DNA of 64,000 bases from Cloacibacterium sp. (lineage in GTDB: Bacteria; Bacteroidota; Bacteroidia; Flavobacteriales; Weeksellaceae), in NCBI GenBank assembly GCA_017995195.1, contig JAGOJI010000001.1, forward strand, positions 1 through 64,000. The letters are read 5' to 3'. The position numbers and the translations under genes were made by a program. The notes beneath the pieces are model-generated. The model saw nothing but the letters and a program-made list of their open reading frames with translations, ran no database searches and was not told where the DNA came from. Shown in pieces: positions 1 to 8,381 of this stretch (within the stretch, counting starts at the first letter, position 1; each line of letters starts with the position of its first letter).

Positions 1-102
1 CGACACGAGAGCTTGCTCGAACTGAACGAAGTTAATCTTAGATTTGTTTATCTTAAATATTTAAAAATCAATTCAATAAATATCTTTGTTTGCCGTTGCG
101 AT
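1..102. repeat. Dispersed inverted-repeat element, copy A (left end cut off by window)
   Basis: Bases 1-40 are identical to bases 9762-9801, and the match continues with one indel through base 54. The shared core holds two tiny hairpins side by side, CGAG-N6-CTCG followed by AACT-N6-AGTT. At 84-102 lies CTTTGTTTGCCGTTGCGAT, the reverse complement of a sequence very close to the left end of copy B at 9619. The core-to-end distance is 83-84 bp in both copies, so this looks like one mobile or MITE-like family. No coding capacity is seen. Confidence 0.6.
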
Positions 103-185
103 TAAATATCTTATCCCGAACTCAGGTATTTTTAATAAAAACTACTATAAAGCCAATACTTGTTAAACCCTAAACCACAACAACT

Positions 186-866
186 CTAAAATTTCTGTAC
201 TTGGTAAATGTTAAGCAAAAACTGTGCGAAAGATTTTTCGAGTTTAATGAAGTCTCCCGATTTCAGGTTCAGTCCGCCCTCTCCGTAGCGGTTGGCACTT
301 ATTTTGGCTCCGCTTATTTCAAAATAGAGATTGGGTTGGTTGTTTTGTTGTTCGATTTGAATACGAGAACCTAAAAAACCGCCTACGGCGATATCTGCAC
401 TCAGTATTTGGTTCAAATTGAGTTGAACGAAACTTCGAGGTTCCAGAAGTATTTTTCGGTCGTTGATTCGCACTTTAATGGCTTTATCGGAAGATGAGAT
501 GAGGTAAACCTGGTTTTCTTCTTTTCCGTACACTTTTTCCGGAGTATAATAGAGAAGCAAAGTGTAAAAATTAGGATTAAAACTGGGTTTTCCTTCTATT
601 GTAGGGTTGAGTTGCAAACGATAGGTGTTGGCTCCCGTAGACTTGGCTTTTTTGTATACCTCGCTGAAGACCGCCACATCATCGATATTGAATCCGTTAA
701 CTTCCAATTTTCCCAAATATTCTGACTTTTGAGCTTGAAGGGAATCAATGGTATACAAAAATTTATCGGTGTTTTCGTGTACCTTTTTTACCTCAACCAA
801 GGAAACTTGAGCAGACATGAATATAGATATCATTGTTGCTAATAAAACTGAAATTTTATTTTTCAT
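186..866 (-). CDS. Secreted protein of unknown function
   Basis: A 226-residue protein that I do not recognise. It starts MKNKISVLLATMISIFMSAQ, a clear Sec signal peptide with a cleavage site after about residue 19 (the SAQ ending is common in Flavobacteriia). The mature part is rich in beta-forming and polar residues and has no membrane helix and no cysteine-based lipobox, so it is probably periplasmic or exported. It lies 66 bases downstream of rfbD on the same strand and could be the last gene of the thioesterase-rfbD unit, though the gap allows its own promoter. No catalytic motif is visible, and I assign no function. Confidence 0.75.
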   Translation of the reverse strand: MKNKISVLLATMISIFMSAQVSLVEVKKVHENTDKFLYTIDSLQAQKSEYLGKLEVNGFNIDDVAVFSEVYKKAKSTGANTYRLQLNPTIEGKPSFNPNFYTLLLYYTPEKVYGKEENQVYLISSSDKAIKVRINDRKILLEPRSFVQLNLNQILSADIAVGGFLGSRIQIEQQNNQPNLYFEISGAKISANRYGEGGLNLKSGDFIKLEKSFAQFLLNIYQVQKF

Positions 867-932
867 CTGTTTGTTTTTTATTGGTCTTTAATTTTTTCCG
901 TTTTTAGGTTATTTCCTTATTACGCAAGAATA

Positions 933-1802
933 TTATCTACCTTTACTATTCAAAATCGCAATACACTCTTCTAAACTATTTTCCCAGTGTTTAAGATCTA
1001 CAGAGTAGGTTTTTTCTATCTTATCCAGACACATGGTGCTTCGCATGGGTCTTTGGGCTGGCGTAGGATATTGGTCGGTAGTTATGGCGTTGAGTTTTAT
1101 ATTGGAACCCGAAAATTCGGCAATTTTTTTTGCAAAATCAAACCATGTGGTCTCCGGATAGTTGGAGAAATGAAAAATACCATAGGTTTTTTCTTCGGTT
1201 TCTATTATTTTCATGACTGTTTCTGCCAAATCGTTGGCGTTGGTGGGTTGCCCGAATTGGTCTGCCACAACGCTGAGTTCGTCTTTGGAGGCAAACAAAC
1301 TTAACATGGTTTTTACAAAGTTTTTGTTGAACTCAGAATACAGCCACGAAGTTCTTATGATAATGGTTTTGGGGTTAAGAGCCAAAGCCAATTCTTCTCC
1401 TTTTCTTTTAGAGGCTCCGTATACGCCCAGTGGATGGGTAAAATCATCTTCGGAGTAGGGTAAGTTGGTGTCTCCATCGAAAACATAATCGGTGGAAATA
1501 TGGATAAGATCAATCCCCGAATTAGCACATGCACGAGCCAAGTGAGCTACACCTTCGGCGTTTACGGCAAAGGCTTTTTCGGACTCTGTTTCTGCTAAAT
1601 CTACCGCAGTATATGCAGAGGCATTGATACAGAAATTCGGTTGATATTCGGCAAAATAAGCGTCGACTTGGGAGGCATTGGTAATATCCAACGTGTCGTA
1701 ATCCGTAAATCTAAAGTCGTATCTGAAAGAGTAAGAAGCGGCGAGTTTCAGAAAGCAGTTTCCCAGTTGTCCGTTGCCACCTATAACAAGAATTTTCTTC
1801 AT
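933..1802 (-). CDS. rfbD: dTDP-4-dehydrorhamnose reductase
   Basis: RmlD/RfbD catalyses the last step of dTDP-L-rhamnose synthesis, the NAD(P)H-dependent reduction of dTDP-4-keto-L-rhamnose, in the cytosol. The 289-residue length is normal for the family. Visible signatures are the Rossmann motif GGNGQLG at residues 8-14, STDYVFDG at 103-110 and the catalytic YxxxK at Tyr128-Lys132, which place it in the extended short-chain dehydrogenase superfamily. Its ATG overlaps the stop of the upstream thioesterase gene by 4 bases (ATGA), so the two are translationally coupled. The other rhamnose genes (rmlA, rmlB, rmlC) are not in the window. The product probably feeds LPS or another surface glycan. 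Confidence 0.92.
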   Translation of the reverse strand: MKKILVIGGNGQLGNCFLKLAASYSFRYDFRFTDYDTLDITNASQVDAYFAEYQPNFCINASAYTAVDLAETESEKAFAVNAEGVAHLARACANSGIDLIHISTDYVFDGDTNLPYSEDDFTHPLGVYGASKRKGEELALALNPKTIIIRTSWLYSEFNKNFVKTMLSLFASKDELSVVADQFGQPTNANDLAETVMKIIETEEKTYGIFHFSNYPETTWFDFAKKIAEFSGSNIKLNAITTDQYPTPAQRPMRSTMCLDKIEKTYSVDLKHWENSLEECIAILNSKGR

Positions 1803-2272
1803 AATTTGTTGATTTTTCTGAGGTAATTAACTCTTGATTGAAAATCTTTGTGTTCAATCTCCATTAAGAATTTTTCGAAAATATTTCGGGCTTCTCCTAA
1901 AGGCATTTCAGACTTTCGGGTCTTTAGGTTAAAATGAATAACAGTGCACCAAAGAACTGCATGAATTTTGTCTGAAGAGGGGTCTTTCATTAAGATTTCT
2001 ACTTTGGCGGTTCGTTCTTGAAGATCTATTAACTTGCTTGATATAACTACTTCTTTATTGAAACGAACTTCTTTTAGATATGCTATTTCATTTTGGATAG
2101 CAATCCATGTACAGCCTGTTTTTTGGGTATATTCTTCGTAGGTATAGCCATAATTTTCTGCAACGTGGTCTTCTCGGGCATTAAGCATATAATCGAGATA
2201 CTTGGAATTGTTGAGATGCCCTATAGGGTCGCAGTCTATAAATCTTATTTTGGCTTTAGATGAAATTTCCAT
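1799..2272 (-). CDS. Acyl-CoA thioesterase, hotdog (4HBT) family
   Basis: A 157-residue single hotdog-fold protein. The segment DCDPIGHLNN at residues 13-22 matches the 4HBT motif in which an Asp near the N-terminus activates water for thioester hydrolysis. The family (YbgC/FadM-like) cleaves short to medium acyl-CoA or acyl-ACP; the substrate here cannot be told from sequence. Its stop overlaps the rfbD start by 4 bases. A strong terminator of the preceding ompH gene lies at 2296-2323, just upstream of the start, so this gene must have its own promoter in a very short spacer or depend on readthrough. The start at 2272 puts the motif at the usual distance from the N-terminus. Confidence 0.82.
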   Translation of the reverse strand: MEISSKAKIRFIDCDPIGHLNNSKYLDYMLNAREDHVAENYGYTYEEYTQKTGCTWIAIQNEIAYLKEVRFNKEVVISSKLIDLQERTAKVEILMKDPSSDKIHAVLWCTVIHFNLKTRKSEMPLGEARNIFEKFLMEIEHKDFQSRVNYLRKINKL

Positions 2273-2295
2273 AAGTTTTGTTGTCTTTTTAAACT

Positions 2296-2323
2296 AAAAA
2301 ACCACCCATTTTCAGAGTGGTTT
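2296..2323 (-). terminator. Intrinsic terminator after the ompH operon
   Basis: Read leftward, the stem AAACCAC / GTGGTTT closes an 11-base loop and is followed at once by a run of T (A run at 2296-2301 on the plus strand). It lies about 20 bases past the stop of the 2343-2843 gene and would end the porG-uppS-bamA-ompH-ompH transcript. Confidence 0.75.
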
Positions 2324-2342
2324 ATACTGTAGGTTTTAAGAA

Positions 2343-2843
2343 TTAAAGACCTAATTCTTTTTTTACTGCAGGAGTTGCGTCCGGTCCGTTTTTGTAGATT
2401 AGTCCCAATGTGTTGGAATCGAATATGAAATCCCATCCGTTGGCTTTAGCTACTTTGTCTACAACATCCATTAATTTTTTCTCAATTGGAGCCATTGCAG
2501 CTTGTTTCTTTTCCTGCAAATCTTTGTCTGCCATTTGAGCCATTTGTTGGATATTTTGTTGCGTTTTTTGCAATTCTTGCTCTTTTTGTTCTCTTGCCTG
2601 AGGTGTCATTTTAGCAGCCCCTTCTTGGTACTTTTTTACCTCGGCTTGGAAAGTTTGTGCTTGTTTTTCCAATTCGGCTTGCTTCGTTTTGCTCAATGCC
2701 TGTAGTTGTTCATCGGCTTTTTTATATTCCGGCATCATGGTGAGCACAGTTGTAACATCCAAAGATGCTACCTTCTGAGCTTTCACGGCTCCGAAAGACA
2801 TAAACATCATTACAACTGCGAATAATACACTTAATCTTTTCAT
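2343..2843 (-). CDS. OmpH/Skp family periplasmic chaperone (short paralogue)
   Basis: A 166-residue Skp-like protein. Skp trimers grip unfolded outer-membrane proteins in the periplasm and hand them to BamA. The sequence has a signal peptide (MKRLSVLFAVVMMFMSFGAVKAQ), a short beta segment beginning KVASLDV, then a long Gln/Lys/Glu-rich helix at about residues 45-125 that should form the coiled-coil tentacle, and a return strand GWDFIFDSNTLGLIYK. It directly follows a longer OmpH paralogue and bamA, the usual Bacteroidota arrangement. The terminator at 2296 closes the operon. Confidence 0.9.
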   Translation of the reverse strand: MKRLSVLFAVVMMFMSFGAVKAQKVASLDVTTVLTMMPEYKKADEQLQALSKTKQAELEKQAQTFQAEVKKYQEGAAKMTPQAREQKEQELQKTQQNIQQMAQMADKDLQEKKQAAMAPIEKKLMDVVDKVAKANGWDFIFDSNTLGLIYKNGPDATPAVKKELGL

Positions 2844-2877
2844 AATTTTAATTTAATTGATTTTTAATTGTTTTATT

Positions 2878-3882
2878 TTATTTAATTGTTGTTGGTTTTG
2901 TAGTGGTACTTGTTTTGGGTTTTATTCCTTTTTCTTTGTTAATCAATTCTTGTACCTTTCTTTGTATTTCTTTCTTTTTTGCGGCTTCTTCCTCTGCTTT
3001 TATTTGTTGAGGTGTTTTGGTTGTCGGTTGTGTTGTTGTTTCTTCTTTTTTAGCAATTTCTTTTTTTGTTGCAGAATTTTCGGTTTTTTGAGGTGTTTGT
3101 GGAGGAGAGATTCCTCTTTCCTTGTCAATCAACTCCTTTAGTCGTTTTTGTTGCTCAATTTTTTTTCTTGTTTCTTCCTCTTTTTTCAATCGAGCTTCTT
3201 CTGCGGCTAATTTTTTCTCTTCTGCTTGTTGTTTTTTCTCCTCTTCAACTTTTTCGGCAGGAGGATTTTCTATTGTTTTAATGACTTTATCGTTCTTTTG
3301 AGCTGCTTTTTCTTCCTTTTCTTTTTGTTTGCGTTCTTTTTCTTTTTTTCTTTCGTTTTCTTTATCTATTTTAAGAAGAACATCTAATACTTTGTCGGTA
3401 TAGTCAAACTTTTTGTCTAAAAATATAACGCTTATATTGTTACTTTTATCAACAACTATGCCCAAACTGTTTTTATCGGAAACGGTTTTAATGGCGTTCC
3501 AAATTTGATCCTGAAAAGGCTTTATCATGTTAGCCCTATACTTATTGATCTGTCCTTCGGTAGAAAATTTGTCGCGGATTTCTTCTTTTATTTTTTTATC
3601 TAAATCGGCAACTTCTTTTTCCCTTTGCTTAAGCTGATCTCCTACCAACAAAATTCTCTCGTTTTCGAGGCGTTCTTTTTTGTTGTCGTATTCAGTTTGC
3701 AAGGCTTGTATATCTTTCTGCCAAGCGTCTATTTGGGTATTGAGCCTTTTTTCGGACTCTATATATTGTGGCATTTTAGCCAAAATATAGTCGGTGTCTA
3801 CCACACCTATCTTCTGAGCCGTAAGCGAAATACCAACGGCTAAGATAAGAAAAAGAGAAAGAAAACTTTTTAATTTTTTCAT
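2878..3882 (-). CDS. OmpH/Skp family protein with long charged C-terminal extension
   Basis: A 334-residue OmpH/Skp-like periplasmic protein, about twice the length of a typical Skp. I start it at the ATG ending at 3882, because there a signal peptide begins (MKKLKSFLSLFLILAVGISL); the ORF runs 15 codons further up but would overlap bamA. After the signal come the Skp beta motif KIGVVDTDYILAKMP, a predicted coiled coil at about residues 45-110 and the return strand near LGIVVDKSNNISVIF. From about residue 170 on it is almost wholly Lys/Glu/Gln. Within this tail a motif of the form ELI-D/N-KE-R/K-GI is present twice. It lies 8 bases after bamA, so both are one transcript. Confidence 0.88.
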   Translation of the reverse strand: MKKLKSFLSLFLILAVGISLTAQKIGVVDTDYILAKMPQYIESEKRLNTQIDAWQKDIQALQTEYDNKKERLENERILLVGDQLKQREKEVADLDKKIKEEIRDKFSTEGQINKYRANMIKPFQDQIWNAIKTVSDKNSLGIVVDKSNNISVIFLDKKFDYTDKVLDVLLKIDKENERKKEKERKQKEKEEKAAQKNDKVIKTIENPPAEKVEEEKKQQAEEKKLAAEEARLKKEEETRKKIEQQKRLKELIDKERGISPPQTPQKTENSATKKEIAKKEETTTQPTTKTPQQIKAEEEAAKKKEIQRKVQELINKEKGIKPKTSTTTKPTTIK

Positions 3883-3890
3883 TGATGTTT

Positions 3891-6419
3891 TTATAATGAC
3901 TGGTTCATTAGGAAGTGGGTGTTCCATCCGGAAGGTTGGCTTCCGCCCAAGGTCTTGTCGAAACCATATGCAAAATCAAAGCCAATTAATCCAAAAGCTC
4001 CCATATATACTCTTATTCCCACTCCGGCAGATCTTTTTAACTGGAATGGATTGTATGAGCCAAAACTATTCCAAGAGTTACCTCCTTCCAAGAAACTCAA
4101 AGCATATATTTTCGCGGTTTGGTTCATGGAAATAGGGTATCTTAATTCTAACGAAAATCTGTTGTATAATGTTGCCCCACCATAAGGAGTAATATCTTTG
4201 GAACCTCCGCCGGAAGTAGATGCATTCTCATATCCTCTCAAAGGAATAAGTTCTCTACCATCAAATCGACCTCCAAATAAGCCGGTACCTCCGACATAAA
4301 ATCTTTCGAAAGGAGGTGCTCCCAATACTTTGTTGTATCCTCCTAAGAAGCCCATTTCTGCAGTACTTCTCAAAACGAGTTTTCCTATAATTTCGTTATA
4401 CGCATCGGCTTTTAGTTTTATTTTGTAATACTCCATCCACTTGTATTTGCTTGCGGTAGAAGCGGTGCTGTAATCTTTGTTGTTGAGCAACGAATAGGGC
4501 GGTGTAAACTTCAAGGTAAGATCAATATTGGATCCGGTTGTAGGGAAAATCGGGTCGAAACCTGCTGAATGCCTGCTCAGTCCTACATTGATGGCAAAGT
4601 TCTGCACATCGCCATAAGAAATACTCTCGTTACCAAACTGGAACGGATAATTCTTGAAATTATAACTTTGGAAAGAAAGTCCGGTGTATAAAGAGAAGTA
4701 GTTATCCGGCCATTCCAAAAGTCGGTTGAGCCCTACGCTTGTAGAGAAAATATTCATTTTCATATCATCGCCATTGACATCTTTGTAATTGGTCGAAGAA
4801 TTATTTAGATTCAAGGATAGAGCAGTAGGCCTCTTACCAAACAACCAAGGCTCAGTAAAAGATAAACCGTAATTCTGGAAGTATACACCTGCCTGTGCTT
4901 GCAATGAGAGAGTTTGCCCATCGCCCTGAGGAACCGGCTTGAAATCCTTGAATTGCAAAAACTTTCTCAGAGAAAAATTATTGAACGTAAGCCCTAAAGT
5001 CCCAATGAAAGAGTTACCACCGTAACCCGCCTGAACCTGTACCTGAGACGAGCCTTTTTCTACCAGTGTCCAGTGTACATCTACTGTATTGTCTTGTGGG
5101 TTTGGTTTTACTTCTTGTCCTATTTGTTGAGGATCAAAAAATTGCATTCCCGCCAAATCGAAATATGTTCTTTTGATGTCTCTTTTGGAGAACAAATTTC
5201 CGGGTCTTGTTCTCAGGGATCTGAGAATAACGTGGTCGTGTGTAGTGACATTTCCGGACCAAGTAACCTTGTTCCAAGTTGCTCTTTCGCCCTCTCTTAT
5301 TCTGATGTCTAGGTCAATAGAATCTCCTTTTACTCCTTTTTCAATAGGGGTAACCTGAGAGAACAGATAACCATTGTTCATGTAAAGAGATTTCAAATCG
5401 CTGTCGTCATCTTTTCCTCCGTCTTCACCTACTTTTTTATTGAAGCCTACCGCATCATAGATATCACCTTTTTTGTAGCCTAAAAGCTTGCTTAAGAAAT
5501 CGGTAGAATATACGGTGTTTCCGGAGAAAGTAATGTCTCCGATATAGTATTTTTTGCCCTCGTTGAGCTTTACATTGATGTTGAATCCTTTCGGGTTTCT
5601 CCATACAGAGTCCGAAACAATTTTTGCGTCTCTAAAGCCCAATGAATTATAGTAACTGATAAGGTTTTTCTTATCGGCATCGTATTTATCTTGGATAAAT
5701 CGAGAAGGTTTAAAAATTCCTACGATGAATCTTTTTTGCTTGGTATCTTTAAAGCCTTTTTTTCTTAATTTTTTATCGGAAATATTATCATTTCCTTCAA
5801 ATTCTATTTTATCAATTTTTATTCTTCTGCCTTTATCTACGGTAATGGTCCAATCGACCAAGTTGGGATCACCGGCATTAATTTTGTCCTGAATAGTAAT
5901 TTTGGCATCTGCAAATCCTTTTTTGATGTATTCCTGCGGAATTTTGTTCTTCAAAGTGGAGATGAGATTGTCGGTAATTTTAGTGCCGGGTTTTAGGTTG
6001 TTGTCTTTAATCAGTTTTTCGTTCTGAGATTTTTTAATTCCCTTTCCGGTAAATTTTATTTCTCCTAATTCTTTTAGATCCTGAAGATAAAATTTTAGTA
6101 CAACTTGTTCACCTTCAATGCTCTCTACATATACTTCTACCTCAGAAAAAGAGTTGGTATCCCATAGTTTTTTTATGGCATTGCTTATTTTTTGTCCGGG
6201 GATTTCTACGGCTTCTCCTTTTACCAAGCCGGTAAATCTCAGGATTTGCCCTGCACTGTATTTTTTAATCCCATCTACTACGATGTCTTTCAATACGTAA
6301 GTTCCTTTTTGGGGTTCGGTACTTTCGGTGTTGTTTTGGGGAGTTGTGGTAGGTATTACCTGTCCAAAAACAAATACCGAAGTCATCAACAAGATGAAGG
6401 GGAATATTCTCAATTTCAT
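3891..6419 (-). CDS. bamA: Outer membrane protein assembly factor BamA (Omp85)
   Basis: BamA is the essential outer-membrane barrel that folds and inserts other barrel proteins. The product is 842 residues when started at the ATG ending at 6419, where a signal peptide (MKLRIFPFILLMTSVFVFGQ) begins; the ORF is open 33 codons further upstream but that part is charged and overlaps the downstream end of uppS. Residues about 40-420 look like five POTRA repeats, followed by a 16-strand-type barrel. The Omp85 lid-lock motif is visible as LRGYEN in the last third. The Ser/Thr/Pro-rich linker after the signal is common in this phylum. It sits between uppS and two ompH genes in an envelope-assembly operon. 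Confidence 0.95.
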   Translation of the reverse strand: MKLRIFPFILLMTSVFVFGQVIPTTTPQNNTESTEPQKGTYVLKDIVVDGIKKYSAGQILRFTGLVKGEAVEIPGQKISNAIKKLWDTNSFSEVEVYVESIEGEQVVLKFYLQDLKELGEIKFTGKGIKKSQNEKLIKDNNLKPGTKITDNLISTLKNKIPQEYIKKGFADAKITIQDKINAGDPNLVDWTITVDKGRRIKIDKIEFEGNDNISDKKLRKKGFKDTKQKRFIVGIFKPSRFIQDKYDADKKNLISYYNSLGFRDAKIVSDSVWRNPKGFNINVKLNEGKKYYIGDITFSGNTVYSTDFLSKLLGYKKGDIYDAVGFNKKVGEDGGKDDDSDLKSLYMNNGYLFSQVTPIEKGVKGDSIDLDIRIREGERATWNKVTWSGNVTTHDHVILRSLRTRPGNLFSKRDIKRTYFDLAGMQFFDPQQIGQEVKPNPQDNTVDVHWTLVEKGSSQVQVQAGYGGNSFIGTLGLTFNNFSLRKFLQFKDFKPVPQGDGQTLSLQAQAGVYFQNYGLSFTEPWLFGKRPTALSLNLNNSSTNYKDVNGDDMKMNIFSTSVGLNRLLEWPDNYFSLYTGLSFQSYNFKNYPFQFGNESISYGDVQNFAINVGLSRHSAGFDPIFPTTGSNIDLTLKFTPPYSLLNNKDYSTASTASKYKWMEYYKIKLKADAYNEIIGKLVLRSTAEMGFLGGYNKVLGAPPFERFYVGGTGLFGGRFDGRELIPLRGYENASTSGGGSKDITPYGGATLYNRFSLELRYPISMNQTAKIYALSFLEGGNSWNSFGSYNPFQLKRSAGVGIRVYMGAFGLIGFDFAYGFDKTLGGSQPSGWNTHFLMNQSL

Positions 6420-6448
6420 TTTTAATGGGATTCTATATATTTTATTAT

Positions 6449-7198
6449 TTAATTCTGATTCAGTTGTTCGCTTGTTTTGCCGAACCTTCTTTCTTTTTTT
6501 TGATAGTTCAAAATACACTCAAAAAAAGTTTCTTTTGAAAAATCGGGCCAAAGGATATCCAAAAATTGCAATTCGGCATACGCCAGTTGCCAAAGCAAGA
6601 AATTACTGATGCGGGTTTCGCCGCTGGTTCTTATCAACAAATCTACGGGTGGAAAATCTTTGGTATACAGGTGGTTTTCAAAGAGTTGTTCGTTGATGTC
6701 TTCTTCACGTATTTCACCTTCTTTTACTTTACCGCTTATTTCTTTCACGGCTTTTAGAATTTCTTTCTGAGAGCCGTAGCTGAGTGCCAAGATGAGGTTT
6801 CCTTTTGTATTATTTTTTGTGAGATCAACCATGTTGAGGAGTTGCTCTCTTACCAAATCCGGCAGTCGTTCAATTTCTCCTATAACGTGCATTCTGAGTC
6901 CTTTAGAGAAAATTTCTTCTGCTTCTTGCAACAGGGTAGATGCTAAAAGCTCCATCAGTGTATCTACTTCATCGGCAGGGCGGTTCCAGTTTTCTGTAGA
7001 GAATGTATATAGGGTAAGATAAGGAATATCGATCTCGTTGCAAGCGTTTATGGCATTTCGTACGGCACCAATGGCATTTCGATGTCCGAAAGTCCTTTCT
7101 TCTCCACGAGATTTTGCCCATCTACCGTTCCCATCCATAATGATGGCAACATGGCGTGGAAGTTTGTCCTTATTGATTTGTTCTTTTACTGATGTCAT
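6449..7198 (-). CDS. uppS: Isoprenyl transferase (undecaprenyl diphosphate synthase)
   Basis: UppS adds eight isopentenyl units in cis to farnesyl diphosphate to make undecaprenyl diphosphate, the carrier lipid for peptidoglycan and LPS O-antigen. The signature MDGNGRWAK with catalytic Asp22 is at residues 21-29, and the C-terminal RTSGETRISNF block with the diphosphate-binding arginines is intact. I start it at the ATG ending at 7198 (249 residues, the family's usual length); an upstream in-frame ATG at 7240 would overlap porG by 35 bases. The order porG-uppS-bamA-ompH-ompH is the same as in Porphyromonas gingivalis, as known from that species. Confidence 0.95.
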   Translation of the reverse strand: MTSVKEQINKDKLPRHVAIIMDGNGRWAKSRGEERTFGHRNAIGAVRNAINACNEIDIPYLTLYTFSTENWNRPADEVDTLMELLASTLLQEAEEIFSKGLRMHVIGEIERLPDLVREQLLNMVDLTKNNTKGNLILALSYGSQKEILKAVKEISGKVKEGEIREEDINEQLFENHLYTKDFPPVDLLIRTSGETRISNFLLWQLAYAELQFLDILWPDFSKETFFECILNYQKKERRFGKTSEQLNQN

Positions 7199-7205
7199 AT
7201 TTTTA

Positions 7206-8105
7206 TTAATCGCAATAGCAAGGCGGTCTTCCAAAGGCATAAGATACTCCTAATGAGATGGTATTTACCCAATCTTTCGAGTTGGTATTTCCCACTTGTC
7301 TCGTTCCTAAATAATTTTGTTCTCTTGAATTGGCAACCGAAATATAAGGCTCCGATTGTAGCAAGGAGTTACCATCGATCCCTAAAATATCTCTGTTGTA
7401 TGTAGATTTAATATCTTTGGAGCTTATAGTGCTGTTGTCTACAGCATCGGAAAAGGTAGGTCTGAACATGACTTCCCCAAATATAATCCAGTTATAATTG
7501 AATTTATATTTAATCCCAATTCCGAAAGGAACGGAAAACGTAAGTTTTTTGGCAGAAGAAACATTTGCAGTACTGGAAAAATCTTCGCTGTCTGTTGGAG
7601 GATTATTGATGATTGTTCCATCGGGCAATCGGTTAAAATCGTGCACAAAGGTCAAATTAAAGGCGTCCATCAACAATGCCGAAAAACCACCAAAAACATA
7701 AGGACTCCACATGGGACTTTTCTGTTCGTTGTTAATCGGTAGAAAATTGTATTCAAAAACAGCAGAAGCTTCGTATAAGGATTTGCTGCCCCAAAGATGT
7801 CGATTTTTTCGGTAAGTTTCTTTGGCGTAATCATCATTGAACTGGATATGATTGTACCCGAGATTGAATCTTATGGATTGATGAGGATTGAAATTGAATC
7901 GATATAAAATACCTCCATAAAAAGGAATTCCTTCATTAGAAATATTAGCTGTTTTCCCGGGAAAAGGGTTGATAAAGGCGGTGCTCCCAATGTCGCCCAC
8001 CAAATTACTTCCTCCTACCTGAACTCCCAATTCATGTCTTTGCCCCCAAGCAAAAGACAAAAAGCCAAGTAAAAAAATTAAACCAAAAATTATTCTTTTT
8101 TTCAT
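7206..8105 (-). CDS. porG: PorG-like outer membrane protein of the type IX secretion system (DUF6089)
   Basis: A 299-residue outer-membrane beta-barrel protein. It opens with a signal peptide (MKKRIIFGLIFLLGFLSFAWG) and then RHELGVQVGGSNLVGDIG, the conserved N-terminal block of the DUF6089 family. In P. gingivalis the member next to uppS and bamA is PorG, an outer-membrane anchor of the T9SS ring, and the identical neighbourhood here is the main reason for the name. The C-terminus ends in an alternating pattern finishing near SYAFGRPPCYCD, with two unusual late cysteines. It is the first gene of the operon; a TATATTTG promoter element lies at 8155-8162. Confidence 0.8.
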   Translation of the reverse strand: MKKRIIFGLIFLLGFLSFAWGQRHELGVQVGGSNLVGDIGSTAFINPFPGKTANISNEGIPFYGGILYRFNFNPHQSIRFNLGYNHIQFNDDYAKETYRKNRHLWGSKSLYEASAVFEYNFLPINNEQKSPMWSPYVFGGFSALLMDAFNLTFVHDFNRLPDGTIINNPPTDSEDFSSTANVSSAKKLTFSVPFGIGIKYKFNYNWIIFGEVMFRPTFSDAVDNSTISSKDIKSTYNRDILGIDGNSLLQSEPYISVANSREQNYLGTRQVGNTNSKDWVNTISLGVSYAFGRPPCYCD

Positions 8106-8114
8106 CTATAATAA

Positions 8115-8140
8115 GGGGCTGTTTTTAATGAAACAGCCTC
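8115..8140 (-). promoter_or_regulatory. 5'-UTR hairpin ahead of porG
   Basis: GGGGCTGTTT (8115-8124) and AAACAGCCTC (8131-8140) form a 10-bp stem with one non-Watson-Crick pair and a 6-base loop. It falls between the proposed promoter (8155-8162) and the porG ATG, so it would be in the operon's leader RNA. It has no T run, so it is not a plain terminator. Role unknown. Confidence 0.45.
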
Positions 8141-8154
8141 TGTGTTGCAATGTG

Positions 8155-8162
8155 CAAATATA
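8155..8162 (-). promoter_or_regulatory. Promoter -7 box for porG-uppS-bamA-ompH operon
   Basis: Reverse complement reads TATATTTG, a match to the Bacteroidota -7 consensus TAnnTTTG. It lies about 50 bases upstream of the porG ATG. No convincing -33 TTTG was found at the right spacing. Confidence 0.5.
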
Positions 8163-8329
8163 AAACATTTTTATATTAAGGATATTCTTAATTTTTAGTT
8201 AAATATTTGAGGACAAGTACTAAATATTATTAAGAAACGAAGCATAGCCTCTTTTATGTGATAAAATAGGTTAATTTAACTGTATTGGTGTAAAGTGGTT
8301 AGATGTAAAATTGTGAGTTGTGAAATACG

Positions 8330-8362
8330 AGCGTTGTTAGAGCTTCAAGCTCTAACAACGCT
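8330..8362. repeat. Perfect 33-bp palindrome
   Basis: AGCGTTGTTAGAGCTT (8330-8345) is followed by a single C and then its exact reverse complement AAGCTCTAACAACGCT (8347-8362). It lies 19 bases beyond the stop of the Smr-domain gene. There is no T run on either side, so although it could stop transcription it is not a standard intrinsic terminator. The remaining 8163-8381 spacer holds only AT-rich sequence. Confidence 0.8.
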
Positions 8363-8381
8363 TCTAACCAACGCTTGTTCT

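Noticed and set aside
2857-3281. Plus-strand Phe/Leu/Cys-rich open frames opposite the long ompH gene
   Set aside because: They are the antisense of a Lys/Glu/Gln-rich coiled-coil coding region, which always gives long Phe/Leu-rich shadow frames.
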